Part shown: positions 1 through 7,980 of the stretch, in pieces
Position numbering within the stretch: the stretch's first letter is position 1
How the letters are laid out: the number at the start of each line of letters is the position of its first letter
From: an uncultured Erysipelotrichaceae bacterium
GTDB taxonomy: Bacteria > Bacillota_I > Bacilli_A > RF39 > UBA660
Direction: 5' to 3'
DNA length: 13,247 nucleotides
Assembly (NCBI GenBank): GCA_902797415.1
Contig: CADBSQ010000155.1
Location: 1 to 13,247, forward strand
The notes under the pieces: model-generated
Told to the model about the DNA's origin: nothing
Database searches by the model: none
What the model saw: the letters and a program-made list of their open reading frames with translations, nothing else
Position numbers and translations under genes: made by a program

Positions 1-3000
1 AATGATGCAGCAGATAGGAATGAATCAGTTTCAAGAGAACTCTTTGTAATACCAAGTAATACTGGTTTACCAGTTGCTGGTACTTTACCTTCAAGAATTA
101 CAGATTTGTTTCTTTCAGCAAATTCTCTCATTGATAAAGTCAAGCCCTCAACCATGTCAGAATCATTGGCATCAACTATTTTCATTTTATTGATCATTCT
201 ACCAACAACGATTTCGATATGTTTATCAGAAACGTCAACACCTTGAGATTTGTAAACTTTTTGTACTTCTTCTAAAATATAAGTTTGAGTTGTAATTGGG
301 TCTGTTGCTGCAAGTAATTCTTTTGGTGCGATAGGTCCTTCAGTTAGTCTATCACCACTTGCTACTTCATCCCCTACTTCAACACAAAGTTTAGCAGCAT
401 AGTTTGTCAAGTGTTCTTTTGCAGTAACATCATTTTCAATCATTATTTTAAATCTACCATTATTTGGTTCGATTAAAGTAATTTTTCCTGTTATTTCAGC
501 AATTGTAGCTTTTCCTTTTGGAGTTCTTGCTTCAAATAACTCTTCTACACGTGGTAAACCTTGAGTAATGTCTCCAGCACTTGCAACTCCACCATCGTGG
601 AAAGTACGCATTGTAAGCTGTGTACCTGGTTCACCAATTGATTGTGCAGCCATAATACCAACTGTTTCACCAAGTTCAACCTGGAAACCAGTGGCTAGGT
701 TTCTACCATAACATTTACAACATACACCGTGTGGACTCTTACATGTTAAAATGCTTCTTATTTCAACTGATTTAATGCCTGCTTTAGTAATTTTTTTAGC
801 AAGAAGTTCAGTAATTTCTTCGTCTTTTTCAACGATTACTTCTTTAGTTTCTGGATTAATAACTTTTTTAGCAGCAAATCTTCCAATAATTCTTTCTTCT
901 AAAGGTTCAACTACAGAACCATCTGATGAATCAATTAAATCAGATACTTTAAGACCTATTATGCTTCCACAGTCTTCATCTTTAACGATAATATCTTGTA
1001 CAACATCTACAAGTCTTCTAGTTAGGTATCCAGAGTTTGCTGTTTTAAGAGCAGTGTCGGCGTTACCTTTTCTAGCTCCATGAGTAGAAATAAAGAATTC
1101 ACTAACGCTTAATCCCTCACGGAAGTTAGCAGTAATTGGTATTTCAAGAGATTTACCATTTGGTTTAGCCATTAAGCCACGCATACCACTCATTTGGTTA
1201 AACTGCAAGTCAGATCCTCTAGCTCCAGAGTTTTTCATAATGAAGAATGGATTATGAAGATCGTTATTTGCAAATTCTTTTAGCTCGTTACCAACTTGAC
1301 TAGTAACGTTATTCCAGACTTCACAAACCTGCGTATATCTTTCATCTTCAGTAATTAAACCACGTTTAAATTGTTTATTAATTTTATCTACTACTTCTTG
1401 ACCCTTGCCAACAAATTCCATTTTCTTTTTACTTGTTACGATATCAGCCATAGAAATAGTTAGACCTGATATAGTTGAGTATTTAAATCCTAGATCTTTT
1501 AGTTTATCCAAGAATACACTAGTTTCTGTAGTTTTATATCTATCATATACTTGAGCAACTATTTTCTTTAGTGATTTTTTATCAAATGGTTTAACTAAAG
1601 GCATTTTAGCAATTTCTTCTTTAAAGTTAGAACCTGGTTCTAAGAAGAAATCATCTGGTGTAATACCCTCTATGTTACGTTTATCTGGTTCATTAACGTA
1701 TTGGAACGTATCTGGTAATATTTCATTGAAAATGATTTTACCAGGCGTTGTTACTAAGTATTTACCTCTCTGATGAGATGCAAATATCTTATGTCTAAAT
1801 GAGTTAACTGGGACAACTATTCTAGTTTGAAGCGTAATTTCTTTTCTTTGATAAGCCATTACTGCTTCATTAGCATCTTTGTATACTTTACCTTCATTTG
1901 GTAGTCCAGCATCTTCGATTGTAATGTAATAATTACCAATGATCATATCCTGTGATGGAGTAACAACCGGTGTACCATCAGATGGTTTTAAGATGTTGTT
2001 AGAGGCAAGCATAAGAATTCTTGCTTCTGTCATAGCTTCTTCTGATAAAGGTACATGGATAGCCATTTGGTCACCATCGAAGTCAGCATTAAATCCAGAA
2101 CATACCATTGGGTGAAGTCTTATTGCTTTACCAGGAGCGAGTACTGGTTCAAATGCTTGAATAGATAGTCTGTGTAATGTTGGAGCACGGTTTAGTAAAA
2201 CTGGGTGTTCTCTTATTACTTCTTCTACTATATCCCATACGCATTCATCTTTAGCATCGATTAATTTTTTAGCGCCTTTAATATTATGAGCAAATTCACC
2301 TTCAACCAACTTGTGAATTACGTGTGGTTTGAAAAGCTCAAGTGCCATGTCTTTTGGTACACCACATTGATATATTTTAAGTGCAGGACCAACCGCAATA
2401 ACACTTCTACCAGAGTAATCTACTCTTTTACCAAGTAAGTTTTGACGGAAACGTCCTTGTTTACCTTTTAAAAGGCTTGATAAGCTCTTTAAAGCTCTGT
2501 TTCCTGCACCACTTACACTTCTACCACGTCTACCATTATCTATTAGAGTGTCTACTGCCTCTTGAAGCATTCTCTTTTCGTTTTGAACGATAATACTTGG
2601 AGCACCAAGTTCTAATAATTTTTTAAGACGATTATTTCTATTAATAATTCTTCTATATAAATCGTTTAGATCACTAGTAGCAAATCTTCCACCATCTAAT
2701 TGAATCATAGGTCTTAAATCTGGTGGTATAACTGGGATAGCATCAAGAACCATCCATTCAGGTTTATTGCCAGATTTATCGAATGCTACTAAACATTCTA
2801 ATCTTTTACCTAATCTTATTTTCTTTTGACCAGATGCACCTTCTAATGAAGCTCTAATTGAATCTATTTCTTCCTTAACATTTACTTTAGAAAGAAGTTC
2901 TTTAATAGCTTCTGCACCCATTCCAACCTTAAATGAAGAACCATATTTTTCATAGTAAGCTCTATATTCTTTGTCAGATAAAGTTTGTTTAACTTCTAAT

Positions 3001-3428
3001 GGTGCAGCTCCTGGATCTAGTACTACATAACTTACAAAGTAAATTACTTCCTCTAGTTCTCTTGGACCCATATCAAGTACAAGCCCCATTTTAGAAGGAA
3101 CTCCCTTAAAGTACCAAATATGTGAACATGGAGAAGCAAGTTCAATATGTCCCATTCTCTCACGTCTAACTTTAGAACGAGTAACTTCTACTCCACATTT
3201 ATCACATATAACGTTTTTATATCTTAAACGTCTGTACTTACCACAAGCACATTCAAAGTCTTTGGTTGGACCAAATATTTTTTCACAAAATAGCCCATCA
3301 CGTTCAGGTCTTAATGTTCTATAATTGATTGTTTCAGGTTTTTTAACTTCACCATAAGACCATGTTCTAATTTTTTCTGGACTAGCGATTGAAATTCTAA
3401 TACCTTTAAAGTTATTTACTTCTAGCAT
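1..3428 (-). CDS. rpoC: RNA polymerase subunit beta' (3' end cut by window)
   Basis: RpoC forms the catalytic half of RNA polymerase with RpoB. The frame is open from ATG at 3428 to the window edge, giving 1142 codons; judged against Bacillus RpoC (about 1200 residues) the last 60-90 residues are missing. Visible signatures: N-terminal zinc ribbon cysteines C60, C62, C75 and C78; the Mg-binding catalytic motif NADFDGD at 447-453 (D449, D451, D453); the second zinc site C820, C896, C903 and C906; and the trigger loop TQLTMRTFHDGG with M940, R941 and H944. The visible end, SFLSAASF, is a conserved C-terminal segment. The start is fixed by overlap with the rpoB stop (TAATG) and by a Shine-Dalgarno GGTGA at 3439-3435, six bases upstream. 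It is therefore translationally coupled to rpoB and transcribed from the promoters at 7295-7170. No internal stop or frameshift was seen. Confidence 0.98.
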   Translation of the reverse strand, partial: MLEVNNFKGIRISIASPEKIRTWSYGEVKKPETINYRTLRPERDGLFCEKIFGPTKDFECACGKYRRLRYKNVICDKCGVEVTRSKVRRERMGHIELASPCSHIWYFKGVPSKMGLVLDMGPRELEEVIYFVSYVVLDPGAAPLEVKQTLSDKEYRAYYEKYGSSFKVGMGAEAIKELLSKVNVKEEIDSIRASLEGASGQKKIRLGKRLECLVAFDKSGNKPEWMVLDAIPVIPPDLRPMIQLDGGRFATSDLNDLYRRIINRNNRLKKLLELGAPSIIVQNEKRMLQEAVDTLIDNGRRGRSVSGAGNRALKSLSSLLKGKQGRFRQNLLGKRVDYSGRSVIAVGPALKIYQCGVPKDMALELFKPHVIHKLVEGEFAHNIKGAKKLIDAKDECVWDIVEEVIREHPVLLNRAPTLHRLSIQAFEPVLAPGKAIRLHPMVCSGFNADFDGDQMAIHVPLSEEAMTEARILMLASNNILKPSDGTPVVTPSQDMIIGNYYITIEDAGLPNEGKVYKDANEAVMAYQRKEITLQTRIVVPVNSFRHKIFASHQRGKYLVTTPGKIIFNEILPDTFQYVNEPDKRNIEGITPDDFFLEPGSNFKEEIAKMPLVKPFDKKSLKKIVAQVYDRYKTTETSVFLDKLKDLGFKYSTISGLTISMADIVTSKKKMEFVGKGQEVVDKINKQFKRGLITEDERYTQVCEVWNNVTSQVGNELKEFANNDLHNPFFIMKNSGARGSDLQFNQMSGMRGLMAKPNGKSLEIPITANFREGLSVSEFFISTHGARKGNADTALKTANSGYLTRRLVDVVQDIIVKDEDCGSIIGLKVSDLIDSSDGSVVEPLEERIIGRFAAKKVINPETKEVIVEKDEEITELLAKKITKAGIKSVEIRSILTCKSPHGVCCKCYGRNLATGFQVELGETVGIMAAQSIGEPGTQLTMRTFHDGGVASAGDITQGLPRVEELFEARTPKGKATIAEITGKITLIEPNNGRFKIMIENDVTAKEHLTNYAAKLCVEVGDEVASGDRLTEGPIAPKELLAATDPITTQTYILEEVQKVYKSQGVDVSDKHIEIVVGRMINKMKIVDANDSDMVEGLTLSMREFAERNKSVILEGKVPATGKPVLLGITKSSLETDSFLSAAS

Positions 3429-6400
3429 TACATATCACCATCCATTTCTTCTTCATCGTCAAATACATCAATTAATTCCTCGTCGTTTTCGATAATTGTT
3501 TCATCATCGGTTTCTGTTTCTGCAGTTTCCTCAGTTTCTTCTGTCTCTTCTTTGTTATCTTTATTATTTTTCTTTTGCATTTTCTTTTCGTTTACTTCAT
3601 TCATCATTTCTAATGTTTTTGAGTCAATTTCATCTATCGAAATAACAGTTTCGTTTTTATCCTCGTAATCTTCTAATTCTTTAAGATCGTGATATTCATC
3701 TTCCTGATCGATAAACTGAATATCTAAACCGAGGGCTTGGAACTCTTTAATAAGAACCCTAAATGCTTCTGGTATTCCAGCGTATGAAAGATTCTTACCT
3801 TTTACAAGTGATTCATATACTTTAACTCTTCCGTTTACGTCATCACTTTTAACTGTTAGCATTTCTTGAAGTAAATGAGCAGCTCCATAAGCATATAGTG
3901 CCCAAACTTCCATCTCACCAGATCTTTGACCGCCAAATTGTGCTTTTCCGCCAAGTGGCTGCTGAGTTACTAGTGAGTAAGGTCCAGTACTTCTAGCGTG
4001 AAGTTTATCATCAACCATGTGGTTAAGTTTAAGCATATACATTACACCAACACTTACTTTATTTTCAAATGGATCACCTGTTCTACCATCAATAAGAGTG
4101 ACTTTACCATCTTTATCCATTCCGGCATCTTCCATCATTGATTCGATTTCTTCGATTGAAGCACCGTCAAAAACTGGAGTAGCTGTATAAACACCAAGTT
4201 TTTTAGCAGCCATACCAAGGTGTAATTCAAGTATTTGTCCTAAGTTCATACGAGAAGGAACTCCCATTGGACTAAGCATTATATCAACTGGCCTTCCATC
4301 TGGTAAGTAAGGCATATCTTCTTCGGGAACAACCAATGATACAACACCCTTATTTCCATGTCTACCACTCATTTTATCTCCAACTTGAATTTTTCTTTTT
4401 TGAGCAATGTATACTCTAATTATTTTAGATACACCAGCACCTAATTCATCAGAATTTTCTTTTGTATATATTTTAACGTCATGTACTATACCATAAGTAC
4501 CATGTGGTACTCTAAGTGAAGTATCTCTAACTTCTCTGGTTTTTTCACCAAATATTGCATGAAGAAGTTTTTCTTCACTAGTTAGTTCTTGCATACCCTT
4601 TGGTGTAACTTTACCAACTAAGATATCATTTTCTCTAACTTCAGTACCTATCATTATAATACCGTTGCTATCAAGATTTTTTCTAGCAGCTTCGCTAATG
4701 TTAGGTATATCACGAGTAATTTCTTCAGGTCCTAATTTTGTATCACGACATTCTATTTCGTAATGTTGTAAATGAATTGATGTAAATACATCATCTTTAA
4801 CTAATCTTTCATTTAGGATTATTGCATCCTCAAAGTTATATCCTTCATATGTCATGAAAGCGACAACCATGTTTTTACCTAAAGCAAGTTCTCCCATATT
4901 TGAACTTGGTCCGTCTGCAATAACTTCGCCTTTTTTAACCTTATCACCCTTCTTAACAATTGGGTTTTGGTTAATACAAGTTTCATCATTAGAACGTTCA
5001 AATTCAACTAGATTGTATATATCTATATCTTTCGCGTTTTTAACAATAATTTTTTTACCATCCACATAATCTACAACACCATCTGCTTTAGCTACAACAG
5101 TTGAACCAGAATATTTAGCAACGCTTGCTTCAACGCCAGTTCCAACAAATGGAGCTTCAGTTTTTAAAAGTGGTATTGCTTGACGTTGCATGTTTGATCC
5201 CATTAGAGCTCTTTTAGCATCGTCATGATTTAAAAATGGTATTAAACTAGTTGTAAGTGAAACTATTTGATTTGGTGCTACGTCCATATAATCTACTTTA
5301 TCAGCAGAAACAAGAACATCTTCACCATTAAATCTAGCTACTACTTCTTTACTAGTTAATGTGTTATTGTCATCTATTGGTGAAGTAGCTTGAGTTATAT
5401 AATAATTCAATTCTTCATCAGCAGTTAAATATTCTATTTCATCAGTTAATTTTTTGTTATTAACTTTTCTATATGGAGTCATTATAAATCCATATTCATT
5501 AATTTTTGCATAACTAGCTAGTGATGCAATAAGTCCGATATTGGCACCTTCTGGTGATTCAATTGGACATATTCTTCCGTAGTGACTTACATTAACGTCA
5601 CGAACATCCATACCAGCTCTATCTCTAGATAATCCTCCTGGACCTAAAGATGAAAGTCTTCTTTTATCAGTTAATTCAGCTATAGGATTAACTTGGTCCA
5701 TAAATTTTGATAATTGAGATGAACCAAAGAATTCTTTTAATGCTGCAGTAACCGGTCTAATGTTTATTAAAGTTTTAGGAGTAACACTATCTATTTCAAT
5801 AGTGGTCATTCTATCACGAATAACTTTTTCCATACGGTTAATACCAACACGGAATTGATTATCAACAAGTTCTCCTACTTGTTTAACACGTCTATTACCT
5901 AAATGGTCTATCTCATCAGTATTACCCACTGAAAACAATAAATTTAGGTAATAACTAACTGCTGCATAAACATCAGATATAGTTAATCTTTTTTCTAAAA
6001 TTGTTTGATCGTTACCGATAATATTAATTGTTTTAGTATCATCTTCTGGATCGAATATTTTTACTATTTGAACTTTATTGAATGAATCTAGTTCATCATT
6101 AATAGTAACTTCTTTAACGCCATAACCTTCTTCAAATAATGGTCTAATTTTATCAATTATTTCTTTAGTTACTTTAGTACCCTTTTTGACGATAATTTCT
6201 TTGTCTACTTTAATGTTTTCAGCAATAGTTTGATTTAGTAGTCTGTCTAATACATTTAGTTTTTTATTAAACTTATATCTACCAACTTTTGCTAAATCAT
6301 ATCTAAATCTATCAAAGAACTGTGTTACTAATTGGTTCTTTGCTGATTCTAAAGTAGCAGGCTCTCCTGGTCTTAATTTTTCATAGATTTCTAAAAGCGC

Positions 6401-7093
6401 TTCATCTATTGTTTTTGTAGAGTCCTTTTCGAATGTATTTTGTAAGAATTTACTGTCTCCAAACATATTTATTATTTCTTCGTTTGTTTCTAATCCTATT
6501 GCACGCAAAAATGTAGTAATAGGTACTTTTCTTGTTCTGTCAATTCTTACATACAAAACGTCTCTAGCATCTTGTTCGAATTCTAACCAAGTTCCTTTAT
6601 TTGGTATGACTTGTCCACTTATTACAGGTCTACCATTTTTATCTATTTCACGAGCAAAATAGATACTTGGACTTCTAACAAGTTGAGATTGAATTACACG
6701 TTCTACACCGTTTATTATAAATGTACCAGATTCAGTCATTAAAGGCATGTCACCAAGATAGACTTCTTGCTCTTTAACCTCACCTGTTTCATTTAAGTAA
6801 ACCCTTGCATTTACCTTAAGTGGTGCACTAAATGTAACCGCTCTTTCTTTTGATTCTTTTACAGAATATTTTGGTTCTTCAAAAAAGTAATCTCCGAACT
6901 CTAGAGAGATATTACCAGTAAATGATACTACTGGAAAAGCATCTTTAAAAGTTTCTTCTATACCTTTTTCAAGAAACTCTTGATAAGATTTTTTTTGAAC
7001 ATCAAGTAGATTGGATAATTCTAATGTGTTCTTTGTCTTTGAGAAATTAACTCTTTCTCTGTGGTCTCCGAATTTTTTTGTTTTATAAGCCAC
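3428..7093 (-). CDS. rpoB: RNA polymerase subunit beta
   Basis: RpoB is the second large subunit of RNA polymerase and carries the rifampicin site. I chose GTG at 7093 (protein begins VAYKTKKFGD, 1221 residues) because AGGGGTG lies nine bases upstream. The longer frame to 7204 would run through promoter P2 and has no family-like N-terminus. Landmarks: GTFIINGVERVI (about 124-135); rifampicin cluster from FFGSSQLS through KRRLSSLGPGG (about 456-486); CPIESPEG; GDKMSGRHGNKG with active-site lysines K907 and K915; and the C-terminal HARSTGPYSLV and GGQRSGEMEVWAL segments. The last 90 or so residues (from about 1131) are a low-complexity acidic tail rich in Glu, Asp and Thr; B. subtilis RpoB also has an acidic tail, shorter than this. 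Three rifampicin-pocket positions are non-standard: Q135, K463 and D476. It ends in TAA overlapping the rpoC ATG by one base. The ribosomal protein genes rplJ/rplL, usual upstream neighbours, are absent here. Confidence 0.98.
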   Translation of the reverse strand: MAYKTKKFGDHRERVNFSKTKNTLELSNLLDVQKKSYQEFLEKGIEETFKDAFPVVSFTGNISLEFGDYFFEEPKYSVKESKERAVTFSAPLKVNARVYLNETGEVKEQEVYLGDMPLMTESGTFIINGVERVIQSQLVRSPSIYFAREIDKNGRPVISGQVIPNKGTWLEFEQDARDVLYVRIDRTRKVPITTFLRAIGLETNEEIINMFGDSKFLQNTFEKDSTKTIDEALLEIYEKLRPGEPATLESAKNQLVTQFFDRFRYDLAKVGRYKFNKKLNVLDRLLNQTIAENIKVDKEIIVKKGTKVTKEIIDKIRPLFEEGYGVKEVTINDELDSFNKVQIVKIFDPEDDTKTINIIGNDQTILEKRLTISDVYAAVSYYLNLLFSVGNTDEIDHLGNRRVKQVGELVDNQFRVGINRMEKVIRDRMTTIEIDSVTPKTLINIRPVTAALKEFFGSSQLSKFMDQVNPIAELTDKRRLSSLGPGGLSRDRAGMDVRDVNVSHYGRICPIESPEGANIGLIASLASYAKINEYGFIMTPYRKVNNKKLTDEIEYLTADEELNYYITQATSPIDDNNTLTSKEVVARFNGEDVLVSADKVDYMDVAPNQIVSLTTSLIPFLNHDDAKRALMGSNMQRQAIPLLKTEAPFVGTGVEASVAKYSGSTVVAKADGVVDYVDGKKIIVKNAKDIDIYNLVEFERSNDETCINQNPIVKKGDKVKKGEVIADGPSSNMGELALGKNMVVAFMTYEGYNFEDAIILNERLVKDDVFTSIHLQHYEIECRDTKLGPEEITRDIPNISEAARKNLDSNGIIMIGTEVRENDILVGKVTPKGMQELTSEEKLLHAIFGEKTREVRDTSLRVPHGTYGIVHDVKIYTKENSDELGAGVSKIIRVYIAQKRKIQVGDKMSGRHGNKGVVSLVVPEEDMPYLPDGRPVDIMLSPMGVPSRMNLGQILELHLGMAAKKLGVYTATPVFDGASIEEIESMMEDAGMDKDGKVTLIDGRTGDPFENKVSVGVMYMLKLNHMVDDKLHARSTGPYSLVTQQPLGGKAQFGGQRSGEMEVWALYAYGAAHLLQEMLTVKSDDVNGRVKVYESLVKGKNLSYAGIPEAFRVLIKEFQALGLDIQFIDQEDEYHDLKELEDYEDKNETVISIDEIDSKTLEMMNEVNEKKMQKKNNKDNKEETEETEETAETETDDETIIENDEELIDVFDDEEEMDGDM

Positions 7094-7102
7094 TAGTTTC
7101 TT

Positions 7103-7109
7103 CACCCCT
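7103..7109 (-). promoter_or_regulatory. rpoB ribosome binding site
   Basis: AGGGGTG lies nine bases before the GTG at 7093 and decides the rpoB start. The same heptamer precedes the gene at 12805. The stop codon of a possible ten-codon leader ORF (7140-7108) overlaps it. Confidence 0.75.
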
Positions 7110-7169
7110 ATACGTATATTTTTTCTGGGCAAGTTTTCATAAATAAAAAAGATATGCCACCAATTTATA

Positions 7170-7198
7170 ATTTTACAAGCTCTTTGTCTATTTGTCAA
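7170..7198 (-). promoter_or_regulatory. rpoBC promoter P2
   Basis: A perfect -35 TTGACA (7198-7193), a 17-base spacer and -10 TAAAAT (7175-7170) give a near-consensus vegetative sigma promoter. The start point would fall near 7163, leaving a leader of about 70 bases before rpoB. It sits downstream of the hairpin at 7246-7224, so P2 transcripts escape that hairpin. Assignment is by sequence match only. Confidence 0.75.
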
Positions 7199-7210
7199 GA
7201 GCAAGTAAAT

Positions 7211-7246
7211 AAAAAATTTAAAAAACTCAAATTATTTATTTGAGTT
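7211..7246 (-). terminator. terminator-like hairpin in the rpoBC leader
   Basis: Read on the minus strand, the arms AACTCAAA and TTTGAGTT (7246-7239 and 7231-7224) form a perfect 8-bp stem around a 7-base loop. A broken T-tract (T4, A3, T6) follows to 7211. The stem is AT-rich with only two G-C pairs, so it is weak, but the T-tract is long. It lies about 15 bases after the predicted P1 start and before P2. It could therefore stop upstream readthrough, attenuate P1, or both. Confidence 0.55.
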
Positions 7247-7266
7247 AAAAAAGTTTTATGCGAACT

Positions 7267-7295
7267 ATAATATACTTTTTATTTGTAAAAGTCAA
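7267..7295 (-). promoter_or_regulatory. rpoBC promoter P1
   Basis: TTGACT (7295-7290), a 17-base spacer and TATTAT (7272-7267) match the vegetative promoter consensus at 5/6 and 5/6. The predicted start is near 7260, so the leader to rpoB would be about 170 bases and would include the hairpin at 7246-7224 and promoter P2. Confidence 0.7.
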
Positions 7296-7337
7296 TATTT
7301 AATCAATGAATTTTTGCACAACGAAAGAATTTAAAGT

Positions 7338-7361
7338 TTTTTCTATTCATTTTTCTATTCA
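7338..7361. repeat. perfect 12-bp tandem repeat, two copies
   Basis: The unit TTTTTCTATTCA occurs twice head to tail (7338-7349 and 7350-7361, + strand). It lies about 40-70 bases upstream of the P1 -35 box, and each copy brings a five-base A/T tract. It could be chance low-complexity sequence or a bent or activator-binding region; no function can be assigned from sequence alone. Confidence 0.5.
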
Positions 7362-7382
7362 ATAGTTCCACAACTCATACTC

Positions 7383-7406
7383 AAGCTTATTGGTCAAAGT
7401 AAGCTT
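7383..7406. repeat. inverted repeat at the end of the broken gene
   Basis: Arms AAGCTTA (7383-7389) and TAAGCTT (7400-7406) are perfect 7-bp inverted repeats separated by ten bases, and they overlap the last stop codon of the remnant at 7405. No T-run follows on either strand, so it does not look like an intrinsic terminator. It may mark the edge of the decayed gene, or be chance. Confidence 0.35.
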
Positions 7407-7980
7407 AGAATTCTTGTCGCTGCTGCTCACCTATTAATCCACTAATAGTATCAATACCAAAACCAACATGGTAAGTAGTTGAATGTGGTGAAAGTAACCA
7501 TTGGCTATTGTGACAACTATCATTACCATAATCAATAAGCTTTTTTCCAAGGCAAGTATTCCTTATATTTTCGCCTATGGCAAATCCATAATCACTTGGA
7601 TAAATAAAAGCCACCTTTCCAATCCATTCTGTAGATCGAGGGCAATATCCACCGCTGCATATTGGTCCTGATATGTTTCCTAATACGGAGGTCCCCCTTT
7701 CATATCCATAAAACTTTGACGCTATCTTCCCTCCCTTAGTATTATATACTTCATTATAAGCACCTCCTAAATACCATTTTGTATTTTCCATTAAAGATTG
7801 TTAAGTAGTATTTAGACTTTTTGTATAATCATATTCACCTGTTTTTTTGTTATTATTACCATTGTACCAGTTTGTGTTTGTACACGTTGCTCCTTCTGGT
7901 GAAGGCTTTGTTATTACATCCCGATAAATTGTTACACTATCTTTTTTGACAGTATAAACCAATAAAAAAGTCCCCTTTTT
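7405..7980 (-). pseudogene. remnant of a DUF6273-like surface/pilin-type protein
   Basis: Two pieces lie in the same frame, split by a single TAA at 7803-7801. The upstream piece has KPSPEGATCTNTNWYNGNNN. The downstream piece has WYLGG, YERGTSV, WIGKVAFIYPSDYGFA, a cysteine pair around GNDSCHNSQ, and WLLSPHS. From memory, this order matches the C-terminal domain of large, variable surface or prepilin-like proteins of uncultured Bacilli, related to DUF6273, where WLxSP is followed by a closing GVRPVLYL strand. That closing segment is missing: the frame ends in an unrelated EQQRQEF. The N-terminus, any signal peptide and any ribosome binding site are also missing, and the frame runs straight out of the end of the phosphorelay gene. 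I infer a gene that lost both ends and then gained a stop. Stop readthrough is less likely. The family link is from recall, not a search. Confidence 0.65.

Noticed and set aside
751..1083. 110-codon plus-strand open frame
   Set aside because: It lies antisense within rpoC over conserved coding sequence, has no ribosome binding site or family resemblance, and is a shadow of the real gene. The same applies to plus-strand frames inside rpoB, parC and the phosphorelay gene.
3471..3600. repeat tract in the 3' part of rpoB as a separate repeat element
   Set aside because: It is the codon-level reflection of the Glu/Asp/Thr-rich tail, not an independent DNA repeat.
7094..7204. 37-residue N-terminal extension of RpoB (start at 7204)
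   Set aside because: It would place promoter P2 inside the coding region and lacks a binding site; its sequence does not resemble RpoB N-termini. GTG at 7093 is better supported.
7965..7980. terminator after the HPt-receiver gene
   Set aside because: AAAAAG and CTTTTT can pair over a four-base loop right after the stop, but the stem has one G-C pair and no further T-run, so it is too weak to call.
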